19,129 nt of DNA from M3007 sp040080915 (GTDB taxonomy: Bacteria; Bacteroidota; Bacteroidia; Chitinophagales; Saprospiraceae). The position numbers were made by a program, and so were the translations under genes. Below the pieces are notes generated by a model that saw only the letters and a list, made by a program, of their open reading frames with translations, did not search any database and was not told where the DNA came from. Within the stretch, counting starts at the first letter, position 1. Each line of letters starts with the position of its first letter. The stretch lies in NCBI GenBank assembly GCA_040080915.1, contig JBEBHD010000070.1:1-19129 (forward strand), written 5' to 3'. This document shows, in pieces, positions 8,210 through 15,527 of this stretch.

Positions 8210-8716
8210 ATGACGCTACGCGAATTTTTCGATTACCTCGGCCAGCATCCGTTGGTCATCGTTGGCTTTTTTCTGCTCGTTCCGCTCGTGGCCCTGTTCG
8301 CAGGCTGGGCCGGGCGCGGGGCTGGAAACCAGTCTCCGTGGAAATTTCTGTACAGCCTCATCCTGTACGCCGTGTGCATTCCCGGTATTTTTTCTGTGGC
8401 TTTGAGCGTGTACCTGTTCCTGTTCGAGCATGGCGGCAGCATCCTGAACACCAACCTGCTGACCCAAGTGATCCCGGTAGTTTCGATGGTGCTCACGATT
8501 GGGCTGGTGCGCCAAAACGCCGATTTTGAGCAAATACCCGGCTTCGGCAATCTGTCGAGCCTGATGATGACCATCGGTGCCCTGTTCATGCTGATGTACC
8601 TGCTCGACCGCACCCACATCATCGCTTTCGTCCGGTTGCCCGTGCAATACCTGCTGCTGATCGTAGTGGGTATGTTGCTGGTGCTGCGCTACGGGTTCCG
8701 CCAGATGATTTCCTGA
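8210..8716 (+). CDS. Polytopic inner-membrane protein of unknown function
   Basis: The protein has 168 residues. Four or five hydrophobic helices are visible, near 15-35 (LVIVGFFLLVPLVALFAGW), 45-70 (YSLILYAVCIPGIFSVALSVYLFLF), 82-100 (LLTQVIPVVSMVLTIGLV), 115-133 (LSSLMMTIGALFMLMYLLD) and 140-162 (VRLPVQYLLLIVVGMLLVL). The first 14 residues are polar (MTLREFFDYLGQHP). There is no recognisable catalytic motif. It ends 30 nt before lptC and probably shares its transcript, which suggests an envelope role, although nothing in the sequence names one. Its ATG lies well downstream of a good promoter, so the start is well supported. Confidence 0.75.
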   Translation: MTLREFFDYLGQHPLVIVGFFLLVPLVALFAGWAGRGAGNQSPWKFLYSLILYAVCIPGIFSVALSVYLFLFEHGGSILNTNLLTQVIPVVSMVLTIGLVRQNADFEQIPGFGNLSSLMMTIGALFMLMYLLDRTHIIAFVRLPVQYLLLIVVGMLLVLRYGFRQMIS

Positions 8717-8746
8717 ACGCTATTTTTTTTCAAAAAAAACCGGAAG

Positions 8747-9301
8747 ATGAATCGCCTGCCAGTTTTTGTTCTCCTTTTTCTGTGCCTGATCGCCTGCGAT
8801 CAAGTGGCCAAGCGTGCGGATATTTTGTACAGCAAGGACGACACGGTGGTCGAGGTGGCTCGTGACGTGGAAATCCTGTACTCCGACAGCGCAGTGGTGC
8901 GCGTGCGGGTGACGGCCCCCACGCTGCACAATCACACCGACCGCGACGATGCCCGCCAGGAATTCCCCGATGGGGTCAAAATCGAGTTTCTGACTCCGCA
9001 ACTTACGGTGCGCAGTACGCTCACAGCCAAATATGCTGTGCGCCGGCAAGACAAGGGCCTTGTCACAGCCCGTGACAGTGTGGTGCTTACCACCATCGAA
9101 CAGGAAAAATTGGAAACCGAGGAACTGATCTGGGACGAACGCGCCGAAAAAGTGCGCACCGACAAATTTGTGAAAGTGACCAAGCCGGGCGAGGTGATTT
9201 ATGGCTTTGGATTGGAAGCCAATCAGGATTTTTCTTTTTGGAAAATAACCGTGCCCAAGGGGACGATCAAAGCGGAGCAGCTGGACAAAGCGGTGCAATG
9301 A
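8747..9301 (+). CDS. lptC: LPS export ABC transporter periplasmic lipoprotein LptC
   Basis: The protein has 184 residues. It starts with a lipoprotein signal peptide (MNRLPVFVLLFLCLIAC) whose lipobox LIAC puts the lipidated cysteine at position 17. The remainder (about 30-178) is a beta-rich LptC/OstA-type domain with alternating hydrophobic strands: VEVARDVEILYSDSAVVRVRV, then PDGVKIEFLTPQLTV, LTAKYAVRRQDKGLVTARDSV and LETEELIWDERAEKVRTDKFVKV. LptC docks on the LptB2FG transporter and passes LPS to the LptA bridge. Here it is a lipoprotein rather than having the single N-terminal helix of the E. coli protein, as is usual in Bacteroidota. Its TGA overlaps an ATG (ATGA at 9298-9301), which points to translational coupling with a former downstream gene that is now destroyed. 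Confidence 0.85.
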   Translation: MNRLPVFVLLFLCLIACDQVAKRADILYSKDDTVVEVARDVEILYSDSAVVRVRVTAPTLHNHTDRDDARQEFPDGVKIEFLTPQLTVRSTLTAKYAVRRQDKGLVTARDSVVLTTIEQEKLETEELIWDERAEKVRTDKFVKVTKPGEVIYGFGLEANQDFSFWKITVPKGTIKAEQLDKAVQ

Positions 9302-9336
9302 TTTTTTGGCTCTTCGTGACTTTAACGCCACGGTAG
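9298..9336 (+). pseudogene. Possible truncated start of the gene formerly following lptC
   Basis: An ATG at 9298 overlaps the lptC stop codon and reads MIFWLFVTLTPR before a TAG at 9334-9336. The hydrophobic start resembles the first helix of CNNM/DUF21 'hemolysin' proteins, which often follow lptC in this phylum (recalled, not checked). The match is too short to prove. It could also be chance. Confidence 0.25.
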
Positions 9337-9476
9337 GAGAAAACACCAAGCGCGGCGATGGAAAGGTCATTCTCAAGGTTGTTTTTTACACGTTCCTAAA
9401 AAAACATACTCAAGGCAGCTCCTCAGAAACTTTCTCAACTAGAATTTCAATGCCCGTGTCAATAAGTCTTATGAAG

Positions 9477-9919
9477 TGGTGGCTGGTTTGCGACCGGTTC
9501 AACAACCGGATATTGGTGTGGAACACCCCGCCCACAAGCGGAAGCACTGCACCCGATCTGGCGCTGGGCCAGCCCGATTTTGTTTCCAACGACCTCGGTA
9601 CGGACAAAAATCAACTCAACTGGCCTGGCAATGCCTGCGTGGCAGCCAACGGTAAATTGGCTGCGGCCGACAACGCCGGGCTGTATCCCAACCCCTCAAC
9701 CCCGTTTTTCCGAATGAAAATGGCGGTGCCGGAAAACGCATTTTACACAATTGACCTGCTCGATGCAGGAGGCAGGCACGGAGAAACCTGTCCACGGGTA
9801 GTTTGTCGGCAGGGCAGTATTTCAGCCAAGCCTATGAAACTAGCACGCTGGCATGCGGATTATACTTTGTCTGCATCCCTGGTTCCCGCAAGCGGGCGGT
9901 GCTGAAATTGGTGCGGTGA
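9477..9919 (+). pseudogene. Fossil of an NHL-repeat secreted protein with T9SS type A sorting domain
   Basis: In the first frame, residues from about 9477 read as an NHL repeat (VCDRFNNRILVWN, then LALGQPDFVSNDLG and LNWPGNACVAANGKLAAADN). At about 9672 the sequence jumps directly into a T9SS sorting-domain start (LYPNPSTPFFRMKMAVPENA, then YTIDLLDAGGR). Around 9771-9785 the homology shifts to another frame. That frame reads LSTGSLSAGQYFSQAYETST, then LACGLYFVCIPGSRKRAVLK, and stops at TGA 9917-9919. So the beginning is missing, at least one internal block has been deleted and one frameshift is present. Intact relatives are exported by the type IX system. There is no sign that this copy is functional. 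The part between lptC and about 9450 holds nothing else I can identify. Confidence 0.75.
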
Positions 9920-9947
9920 GCCATCGCTTCGATCTGGCAATTCCCTA

Positions 9948-9955
9948 TACCTTTG
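9948..9955 (+). promoter_or_regulatory. -7 promoter box before the Uma2 gene
   Basis: TACCTTTG matches TAnnTTTG and lies about 31 nt upstream of the ATG at 9986. No TTG is found 17-23 nt upstream, so the -33 element is weak or absent. It falls just after the stop of the NHL fossil. Confidence 0.4.
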
Positions 9956-9985
9956 CCAACCGACTACCAACCAACGCTCCGGTTT

Positions 9986-10573
9986 ATGATCACGTCCCTT
10001 GTTCAACTCGATCCCGATGGCAACTATACCTACGCCGACTACTTGCTCTGGCAGTTTAAAGAACGCGTAGAGCTGCTGCGCGGGAAAGTCCGCGAAATGG
10101 CTGCGCCGTCGCGCAAGCACCAAGACATCAGCGTTAGACTGTCCAGACCTTTCATCAACTTGCTTTGGAATAGCCCCTGCAAAGTGTACGTCGCACCTTT
10201 TGATGTGCGCCTGACTCGTTTTAGCGAAGCAAAAAACAAGGACGTGATAACGGTCGTCCAACCCGACCTTTGCGTAGTGTGTGACCCAACCAAATTAGAC
10301 GACCGCGGTTGTATCGGTGCCCCGGACCTTATAGTGGAAATCCTCTCTCCGGGCAACAGTCGTACCGAAATGAAGGACAAATTTGAGCTCTACCAAGAGG
10401 CGGGCGTGCTCGAATATTGGGTTGCTTCGCCCATCGAACGCACCATTCAGGTTTGGAAACTTAACGAACAGGGCATTTACATCGGCTTACAGCCCAAAGT
10501 AGAGGGCGACATCGTGACAACTCCTATCATTCCAAATTTAGAGGTTTACGTGACGGAAGTGTTTTTGGACTGA
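9986..10573 (+). CDS. Uma2-family (DUF820) putative restriction endonuclease-fold nuclease
   Basis: The protein has 195 residues from the ATG at 9986 (MITSLVQLDPDGNYTYADYL). A TTG at 9953 is in frame but lies inside the -7 box, so I excluded it. Family features are clear: TYADYLLWQ near the start, a LLRGKVREMAAPSRKHQDIS segment, PFDVRLTR, then VQPDLCVVCDPTKLDDRGCI, APDLIVEILSPGNSRTEMKD and KFELYQEAGVLEYWV. The Asp of PDL, the Glu of VEILSP and following Lys residues fit the PD-(D/E)xK nuclease core. Uma2 genes occur in many dispersed copies in cyanobacteria and Bacteroidota. Their role is unknown, though mobility or defence is often suspected. It converges on dinB with 20 bp between the genes. 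Confidence 0.85.
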   Translation: MITSLVQLDPDGNYTYADYLLWQFKERVELLRGKVREMAAPSRKHQDISVRLSRPFINLLWNSPCKVYVAPFDVRLTRFSEAKNKDVITVVQPDLCVVCDPTKLDDRGCIGAPDLIVEILSPGNSRTEMKDKFELYQEAGVLEYWVASPIERTIQVWKLNEQGIYIGLQPKVEGDIVTTPIIPNLEVYVTEVFLD

Positions 10574-10593
10574 CCGACCAGCAAAAACATGGG

Positions 10594-11724
10594 CTAAAAT
10601 TCCAGCACCAATTGCTCACCCGGCCCAAACTGCTCTCGTTGTTCCTCTCGTTCCCGGCGCAGATTGGATACGCCAAGCCCTAACAAGCGCACCTTGCGGT
10701 CTACGGCCTCGGTGTCGGCCAACAACGGAGCCGCCAGCCCAAGCATTTCGGCTATGTCTGAAATCTCGTGATCAGTCGTTTTTGACCGGGTGACGGTGCG
10801 AAAGTCGGCGTACTTCACCTTGAGTGTCAAGGTGCGTCCGGGGTTATCGGCCCGCTCGATCCGGCGCTGGAGGTCGGCAGCTATGCCAGCCAATTGCTCC
10901 AGCATTTCTTCGACACTCGCCAGATCGGTGGCGAAGGTGTTTTCGGTACTGATAGATTTGCGTACCCATTGGCTGCGTACCGGGCGTTCGTCCAGCCCAC
11001 GCACGATGTTAAAATAAAAACGCCCGGCCTTGCCGAAGCGCCGCACGAGTTCAATCAGCGTATGCTGTTTCAGGTCGTAACCGGTCCGAATATCCAATTT
11101 GTGCATCTTGGCAGCCGTAGCACGCCCAATGCCGTGAAATTTTTCGATGGGCAATTTCTCAAGAAATGCTTCAGCTTCGTGCGGGAGAATGATGGCCATG
11201 CCGTTGGGCTTGTTCAGGTCGGAAGCAATTTTTGCCAGGAATTTGCAGTAGGACACGCCCGCAGAGGCGGTCAACTGGGTCGTTTCAAAAATACGGCTAC
11301 GAAGCTCCTCGGCAATGAGCGTGGCTGAATTTGGGCCTGACTTTGGGTTGGTCACGTCCAAATAGGCTTCGTCTAACGATAGCGGCTCTACTAAATCGGT
11401 ATACTCGAGGAACAACGCACGGATTTGGTGCGATACGATTTTGTACTGCTCGAAGTTGTGGCGGACAAAAATCAAACCAGGGCACAATTGCCTGGCTTTG
11501 GCACCCGACATGGCCGAACGAACACCAAACCGGCGCGCTTCATAACTGGCAGCAGCCACCACACCTCGCGGCCCGGCTCCGCCGACGGCCACGGGCTTGC
11601 CCCGCAATTCAGGATGATCCCGTTGCTCTACCGACGCGAAAAAAGCGTCCATGTCTATATGGATGATCTTGCGCAAAATCAAAATATCACTCCCTGCGGT
11701 AAAGGGGAAACAATGTGCATACAT
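10594..11724 (-). CDS. dinB: DNA polymerase IV (Y-family translesion polymerase)
   Basis: The protein has 376 residues from the ATG at 11724. The catalytic palm has IHIDMDAFFASVEQ (D24, with the steric-gate pair F28-F29) and LSLDEAYLDVT with the second Asp-Glu pair. Further family segments are SYEARRFGVRSAM, LTASAGVSYCKFLAKIASD and the helix-hairpin KFHGIGRATAAKM. A little-finger domain follows (about 240-350). The C-terminus QLVLEF is a typical beta-clamp-binding peptide, as in E. coli Pol IV (QLVLGL). The first 16 residues (MYAHCFPFTAGSDILI) are not family-like. A TTG at 11676 would give the canonical LRKIIHID start, so the real start may be there. The gene lies 25 bp behind corA on the same strand. 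No LexA-type operator was recognised. Confidence 0.93.
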   Translation of the reverse strand: MYAHCFPFTAGSDILILRKIIHIDMDAFFASVEQRDHPELRGKPVAVGGAGPRGVVAAASYEARRFGVRSAMSGAKARQLCPGLIFVRHNFEQYKIVSHQIRALFLEYTDLVEPLSLDEAYLDVTNPKSGPNSATLIAEELRSRIFETTQLTASAGVSYCKFLAKIASDLNKPNGMAIILPHEAEAFLEKLPIEKFHGIGRATAAKMHKLDIRTGYDLKQHTLIELVRRFGKAGRFYFNIVRGLDERPVRSQWVRKSISTENTFATDLASVEEMLEQLAGIAADLQRRIERADNPGRTLTLKVKYADFRTVTRSKTTDHEISDIAEMLGLAAPLLADTEAVDRKVRLLGLGVSNLRREREEQREQFGPGEQLVLEF

Positions 11725-11749
11725 CCTGCCGCCCCATTTGCCTTTGCGG

Positions 11750-12808
11750 TCAAAGCCACTTGTTCCGGCGGAAATACAGCAGCATAGCGATGGAAGCAGT
11801 AGCCATCGCGCCCAAAATGTAGAAGTAGCCGTTTTTCAAATGCAGCTCTGGCATGTTGTCGAAGTTCATGCCATACACCCCGGCGATAAAAGACAAGGGG
11901 ATGAAGATCGTGCTGATGATGGTCAGCAGGCGCATCACGTTGTTCAGCCGGTTGCTGATTTCGGCCTGATAAAGCGCCTCCACGCCGGAGAGCAGTTCGC
12001 GGTAGTTGTCCACGCTGTCCAATATTTGCGTGACGTGGTCGGCCAAGTCGCGCAGGTAGAAACGGGTTGCTTCGCTCACGAAGTCACTATCGCTGCGGTA
12101 CAACCGAGTCGTGGCATCGCGCAGGGGCAGGAGGTGGCGGCGAAATTGGTTGATGACCAATTTCAGGTCAAAAATGCCCGCCTTTTGGTCGGGAGCAGAA
12201 CCGTTGTTGTGCAGTTCCGACTCTAATTTACCCAGGGCGCTCTCGATGTCGTCCAGCAAGAGATAATAATTGTCCACCACCGTGTCCAGCAGCGTGTAAC
12301 CGAGGTAGTCCGAGCCTTTTTTTCGCAGTCGGCCCAAGCCCTCTTCGGCACGCTTACGGACATTTTGGAACGAGTCGTCGGGGTCTTCCTGAAACGAAAC
12401 GACAAACTGCTTTCCGATAAACACCGCGATCTGCTCGCTGCACAATTCATTGGTCGTGGTGCCCAGATGCAGGTTATGCACGATAAAAAATAGGGCGTTG
12501 TCAAACTCCTCCAATTTGGGGCGTTGCTGGGTGTTCAGCACGTCCTCCAGTGCGAGGTGGTGCAGGCCAAAATCGTTGCCTACCTGATCAACCAGCGCCG
12601 TGTCGGCCAAGCCGCACACATCCACCCAAACGATGCCCTCCGCTCGCTCGCGCCATTCGGGCAGGTACTCCATTTTTTCGTGGCAGCCGCTTTCGTTGAA
12701 CCACACCGTGCGCACCGAGGCCGTGGCATCGGGGCGGTGGCCGGTGTACACTAATGTGCCGGGCGGCAGCCCTTTTTTTCGGATTTTTTTGTGCCCTTTA
12801 TTGCCCAT
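11750..12808 (-). CDS. corA: CorA-family magnesium/cobalt transporter
   Basis: The protein has 352 residues, normal length for CorA. An N-terminal cytoplasmic alpha/beta domain (about 1-180) includes LHHLALEDVLNTQQRPKLEE and FIGKQFVVSFQE. A long helical stalk follows (about 180-290). TM1 is at about 291-311 and ends in the selectivity signature YGMNF (312-316). TM2 is at about 328-346, followed by a basic tail (RRNKWL). CorA forms homopentameric inner-membrane channels for Mg2+ (and Co2+). The acidic loop after GMN (FDNMPELH) fits the family, where acidic loop residues attract cations. The start is fixed by a -7 box immediately upstream. It lies 12 bp behind the M14 peptidase gene. Confidence 0.93.
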   Translation of the reverse strand: MGNKGHKKIRKKGLPPGTLVYTGHRPDATASVRTVWFNESGCHEKMEYLPEWRERAEGIVWVDVCGLADTALVDQVGNDFGLHHLALEDVLNTQQRPKLEEFDNALFFIVHNLHLGTTTNELCSEQIAVFIGKQFVVSFQEDPDDSFQNVRKRAEEGLGRLRKKGSDYLGYTLLDTVVDNYYLLLDDIESALGKLESELHNNGSAPDQKAGIFDLKLVINQFRRHLLPLRDATTRLYRSDSDFVSEATRFYLRDLADHVTQILDSVDNYRELLSGVEALYQAEISNRLNNVMRLLTIISTIFIPLSFIAGVYGMNFDNMPELHLKNGYFYILGAMATASIAMLLYFRRNKWL

Positions 12809-12812
12809 GCGG

Positions 12813-12820
12813 CAAAGGTA
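12813..12820 (-). promoter_or_regulatory. -7 promoter box abutting the corA start
   Basis: On the minus strand TACCTTTG is followed by CCGC and then the ATG at 12808. If used, transcription would start at or next to the start codon and the mRNA would be almost leaderless. No TTG lies 17-23 nt upstream. The box sits in the 12-bp gap after the stop codon of the M14 gene. Confidence 0.4.
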
Positions 12821-15217
12821 TTACCGCGCCACCAAAAACCGCTGCACCAATACCCGCCCGTTCGGCATTTCCAACCGGGCCACGTACAGCCCTGGGTGCC
12901 AATCCTCCGTTTGGAAAACTTCCGAACCGACAGCCGACACTGCGCGTCGGGCGACGGTTTTGCCCAAAGCATCACACACCGTGAGGGCCGCGCCTGCGCC
13001 CAACCGGTTGTCTGGGGCCGTAATTTGGACGGCGACCCGGACCGAAGCCGGATTGGGAGCAACCTCCAATTTCAGGTCGGCGGCATCCAGCCCAGGCGCA
13101 GCGGTTGACTGCGTGGAAATTTTCACCTCCAGGTCGTCGAAGTAAAACCCGTCGGCAGATTGGAAAGCGTCGCTCACCATGCGAAAACGCAGCCACAGAT
13201 TGCCGCCGAGGTATTCACCAAGGTCCATTTCCTCCTCTACCCAGGTCAGTTGTTTGCCGTCGTACACGGGCTGCCCGAGGTCTTGGTTGGCGGTGCCGGG
13301 GCGGGTAAATTTCCCGCAAAGCGGGGTGAACGTGGTACTGTTGGCGCTGGCCAGCACCTCGGCATAGTCGTAGCCTTTTTCGATGTCCCATCGGGCAAAA
13401 AAGGTCAGTTTGGCGGCCGTTGCCGTGGCCAGACTGACGGGGTTTTTTGTGGTGAGGCGTGCGTCGCGGTTGGCTGCGTAGTTGCCTGTGGGCGTGTCCG
13501 TGAACGAGAATGGGGATGAGACGAACTGCTGGGTGCTCGTGGCCCAGCCGTTGGAGGCCGTCCAGTTGGAGGTTCCGGCCACCGGTTCGTCAAAGACCGT
13601 GGTGAAAATCGGGCCGGGCACGCTGCCCCGGTAGGTACCGCGCAGGGTGTCGGAATGGGCCATCGTGCCGTTGCTCACCGTCAGGAGAAAGAGCAGTTCG
13701 TCGCCGGGGGCCGTGGCGGGTGCGAGTGTGAAAGCGAGCTTTCCCGGAGCCGAGGCCATCGGGGCCAGGCTGAATTGCTGGGGGGTGCCCGTAGCGGTGA
13801 TATTGGCCGAAAGCGGGGTGAGCGACACCGTCAGGCTGCCGCCCTTGAAGCCGTAGCGGGTGAGCGTGTAGGCCACCTCGCCGCCGAGGCCGGTGGGCAA
13901 AACCGGTTCCGGTTTTGCAATACCGTAATGGTGCAGGATGCGGGCGGCGGTCAGGTTGGTCCACATCATGGATTTGTTCAGACGGTCAATCAGATTGGGG
14001 TTGGGCCAAAACTGGGGGCCGATCTCCGGGGTCATGGCTACTATCAGGCCCTTTTCGGGTGTGGCGACGTACATCCAGTCGTCGGAGTTGCCGTTGGCTG
14101 CATAGCCGACCGTTTCGATGGCCAAGCCATTTTTGAAAAAATTTTCCGACACCATGAGCGCACTGACGTGTTGAAAAAGGGCGTGGTCGGGCGAAGGCTG
14201 GTTGTTGTAGCCGAATGGGTAAATGAGCAGGTTGCCGTAGGAATGGGCATTGAGCGCCACGGCGATGTCGCGGTCTTCACAAAACTGTTTTACGGCCTGG
14301 GTCTCCGGCTCCGAAAACGGGGCAGGGCCGCGGTAAGTGGTTGAGGTAGAATCTGGCGAGGAGCCATCATTATCGAAGCCCCAGCCGTGGCCGTAGTTCC
14401 GGTTGAGGTCAACCCCACCACCGCTGCCCCGGTTTTTGCGCCAAAAACCGCCACCCGACGGGTTGGTCGTTTGGTTGTACACATACCCGTCGGGGTTCAG
14501 GCAGGGCATAAAAAACAGTTCACTGTTGTCCACCAGCGCTTTTATTTCCGGGTCTGTGGCGTAGTTTTCTAACAGGTACCACATAAAAAACAATGTTTGC
14601 GAAAGCCCTTGCGGCTCGCGGGCGTGGTGCAGAGCGGTGTACAGCGCCTTTGGTTCGGCCTCGTCTTGTTCGGGATTGTCAGAAATGCGGAGCCAATAGA
14701 TCGCTCGGCCTTCGGCAGTAACGGCGTTGGGGCTGACCGGTTTTTTTGCTGAAATGAGGTTGGGGAACTTGGCCCGCATATCGTCGAGCACGAGGAGCAG
14801 CTCGTCCCAGGTGGGGTAGCCACCCATGCTGCCAGCCGTGTAGTTGGCGGGCGTTTTCCAGTTTTTGGGGGCGAAAAGGCCGTCGCAAACAAGCGAACGA
14901 TCCTCGGCTGCAGGGGCCGGGTCGTCGCGGTGGGCGAGATAATGGGCAGCCATATCGTCTACCAGCACCTCGCACTCGAACCCGGCAGCGCGAATTTGGG
15001 CGAGTTCGTCGTCCGAAAACACGTTCTCCAAAAAACGTCCTGACTGGTAGTTGCCATGGTCGCACTCCATACCGAGAGCAGCCAGGTCTCGAACCGTGTG
15101 ATCGGGCGCGAAATGTACCCGCACCAGTGCGTAGCGGGGTTGGACGGGTGGTTGCTGGGCGAAGAGGCAAACGGCCTCAAAAAAAAGGGCAATCAGCAGG
15201 AGCAGGGACGTGCGCAT
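12821..15217 (-). CDS. Secreted M14 zinc carboxypeptidase with T9SS type A sorting domain
   Basis: The protein has 798 residues from the ATG at 15217, chosen because it starts a signal peptide (MRTSLLLLIALFFEAVCLFA); the open frame upstream runs through repeat DNA. The M14 domain (about 115-435) has zinc ligands H198 and E201 (HHAREPQG), a third ligand H325 (LNAHSYGN), the substrate-site NPDGY and VDLNRNY segments, and catalytic E398 (AMTPEIGP). An immune-inhibitor-A/MAM-like beta domain lies at about 530-710 (TSNWTASNGWATST, FFARWDIEKGYDYAEV, DGFYFDDLEV). The last 80 residues are a T9SS sorting domain (LEVAPNPASVRVAV to HPGLYVARLEMPNGRVLVQR). It is probably a cell-surface or released exopeptidase. 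The natural substrate is unknown. Confidence 0.92.
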   Translation of the reverse strand: MRTSLLLLIALFFEAVCLFAQQPPVQPRYALVRVHFAPDHTVRDLAALGMECDHGNYQSGRFLENVFSDDELAQIRAAGFECEVLVDDMAAHYLAHRDDPAPAAEDRSLVCDGLFAPKNWKTPANYTAGSMGGYPTWDELLLVLDDMRAKFPNLISAKKPVSPNAVTAEGRAIYWLRISDNPEQDEAEPKALYTALHHAREPQGLSQTLFFMWYLLENYATDPEIKALVDNSELFFMPCLNPDGYVYNQTTNPSGGGFWRKNRGSGGGVDLNRNYGHGWGFDNDGSSPDSTSTTYRGPAPFSEPETQAVKQFCEDRDIAVALNAHSYGNLLIYPFGYNNQPSPDHALFQHVSALMVSENFFKNGLAIETVGYAANGNSDDWMYVATPEKGLIVAMTPEIGPQFWPNPNLIDRLNKSMMWTNLTAARILHHYGIAKPEPVLPTGLGGEVAYTLTRYGFKGGSLTVSLTPLSANITATGTPQQFSLAPMASAPGKLAFTLAPATAPGDELLFLLTVSNGTMAHSDTLRGTYRGSVPGPIFTTVFDEPVAGTSNWTASNGWATSTQQFVSSPFSFTDTPTGNYAANRDARLTTKNPVSLATATAAKLTFFARWDIEKGYDYAEVLASANSTTFTPLCGKFTRPGTANQDLGQPVYDGKQLTWVEEEMDLGEYLGGNLWLRFRMVSDAFQSADGFYFDDLEVKISTQSTAAPGLDAADLKLEVAPNPASVRVAVQITAPDNRLGAGAALTVCDALGKTVARRAVSAVGSEVFQTEDWHPGLYVARLEMPNGRVLVQRFLVAR

Positions 15218-15261
15218 GAGTATGTTTTGTGTTGCCGCCGAGTGTGTTTTTAGCCCTCTTC

Positions 15262-15353
15262 GTTTGTCATTCCGCAGGAATCTGTCCGCTCTTCGGCGGC
15301 AACCGAACGTGATTACCTTCCTTACGTGGACGGATTCCTGCGGAATGACAAAC
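15262..15353. repeat. Long REP-like inverted repeat (GTCATTCCGCAGGAATC family)
   Basis: A 21-bp arm at 15262-15282 (core GTCATTCCGCAGGAATC) is repeated as a perfect inverted copy at 15333-15353. After one G-T position the pairing continues for four more bases (15284-15287 with 15328-15331). The roughly 26-bp stem encloses about 40 bp. It lies between the divergent M14 and kdsA genes. The same arm is, as I recall, widespread between genes in Bacteroidota genomes and behaves like a dispersed repeat. A regulatory or RNA role is possible but not shown. Confidence 0.8.
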
Positions 15354-15388
15354 AGAGAGGACACAACCTACGCTCGGAGGCGTAAAAA

Positions 15389-15414
15389 AAAGTCCAGACT
15401 TTGGGCCGCCAAAG
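15389..15414. repeat. Small nested palindromes between M14 gene and kdsA
   Basis: AAAGTCCAGACTTT at 15389-15402 is a near-perfect palindrome and overlaps CTTTGG-GCCG-CCAAAG (15399-15414). On the minus strand it is followed by a run of T. Neither neighbouring gene ends here, so a terminator is not expected. Together with the longer element just to the left it fills the 310-bp gap up to the kdsA promoter. No other feature is seen in 15218-15474. Confidence 0.4.
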
Positions 15415-15474
15415 GTTGCTCGTTTTCGAAATATGACGGAGTACATTTTTGCACATTTCGGTCACAAGGCATTT

Positions 15475-15505
15475 TTGGGCAAGCCCGCCGCGATGCCTAC
15501 CTTTG
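15475..15505 (+). promoter_or_regulatory. Promoter of kdsA
   Basis: TTG at 15475-15477, 20 nt, then TACCTTTG at 15498-15505. Both elements and the spacing match the Bacteroidota promoter. Transcription would start near 15511, about 17 nt before the ATG at 15528. Confidence 0.65.
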
Positions 15506-15527
15506 CCGCCCAAAAAACGCACCGACC

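Noticed and set aside
8720..9376. 218-residue minus-strand open frame
   Set aside because: It is antisense to lptC and has no recognisable features.
9306..9905. 199-residue plus-strand frame as an intact secreted protein
   Set aside because: Homology to the T9SS tail moves to another frame at about 9771-9785, there is no signal peptide, and the first 55 residues look random.
9953..9985. TTG start extending the Uma2 protein by 11 residues
   Set aside because: The TTG is part of the TACCTTTG promoter box, so it would not be in the transcript.
13655..14344. 229-residue plus-strand open frame
   Set aside because: It is the shadow of the M14 carboxypeptidase domain.
15389..15414. Rho-independent terminator with T-run
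   Set aside because: Neither flanking gene ends here; both are transcribed away from this point.
15218..15527. N-terminal extensions of both the M14 gene and kdsA into the palindrome region
   Set aside because: The extended frames run through repeat DNA, whereas the internal ATGs give a proper signal peptide and a family-like KdsA start.
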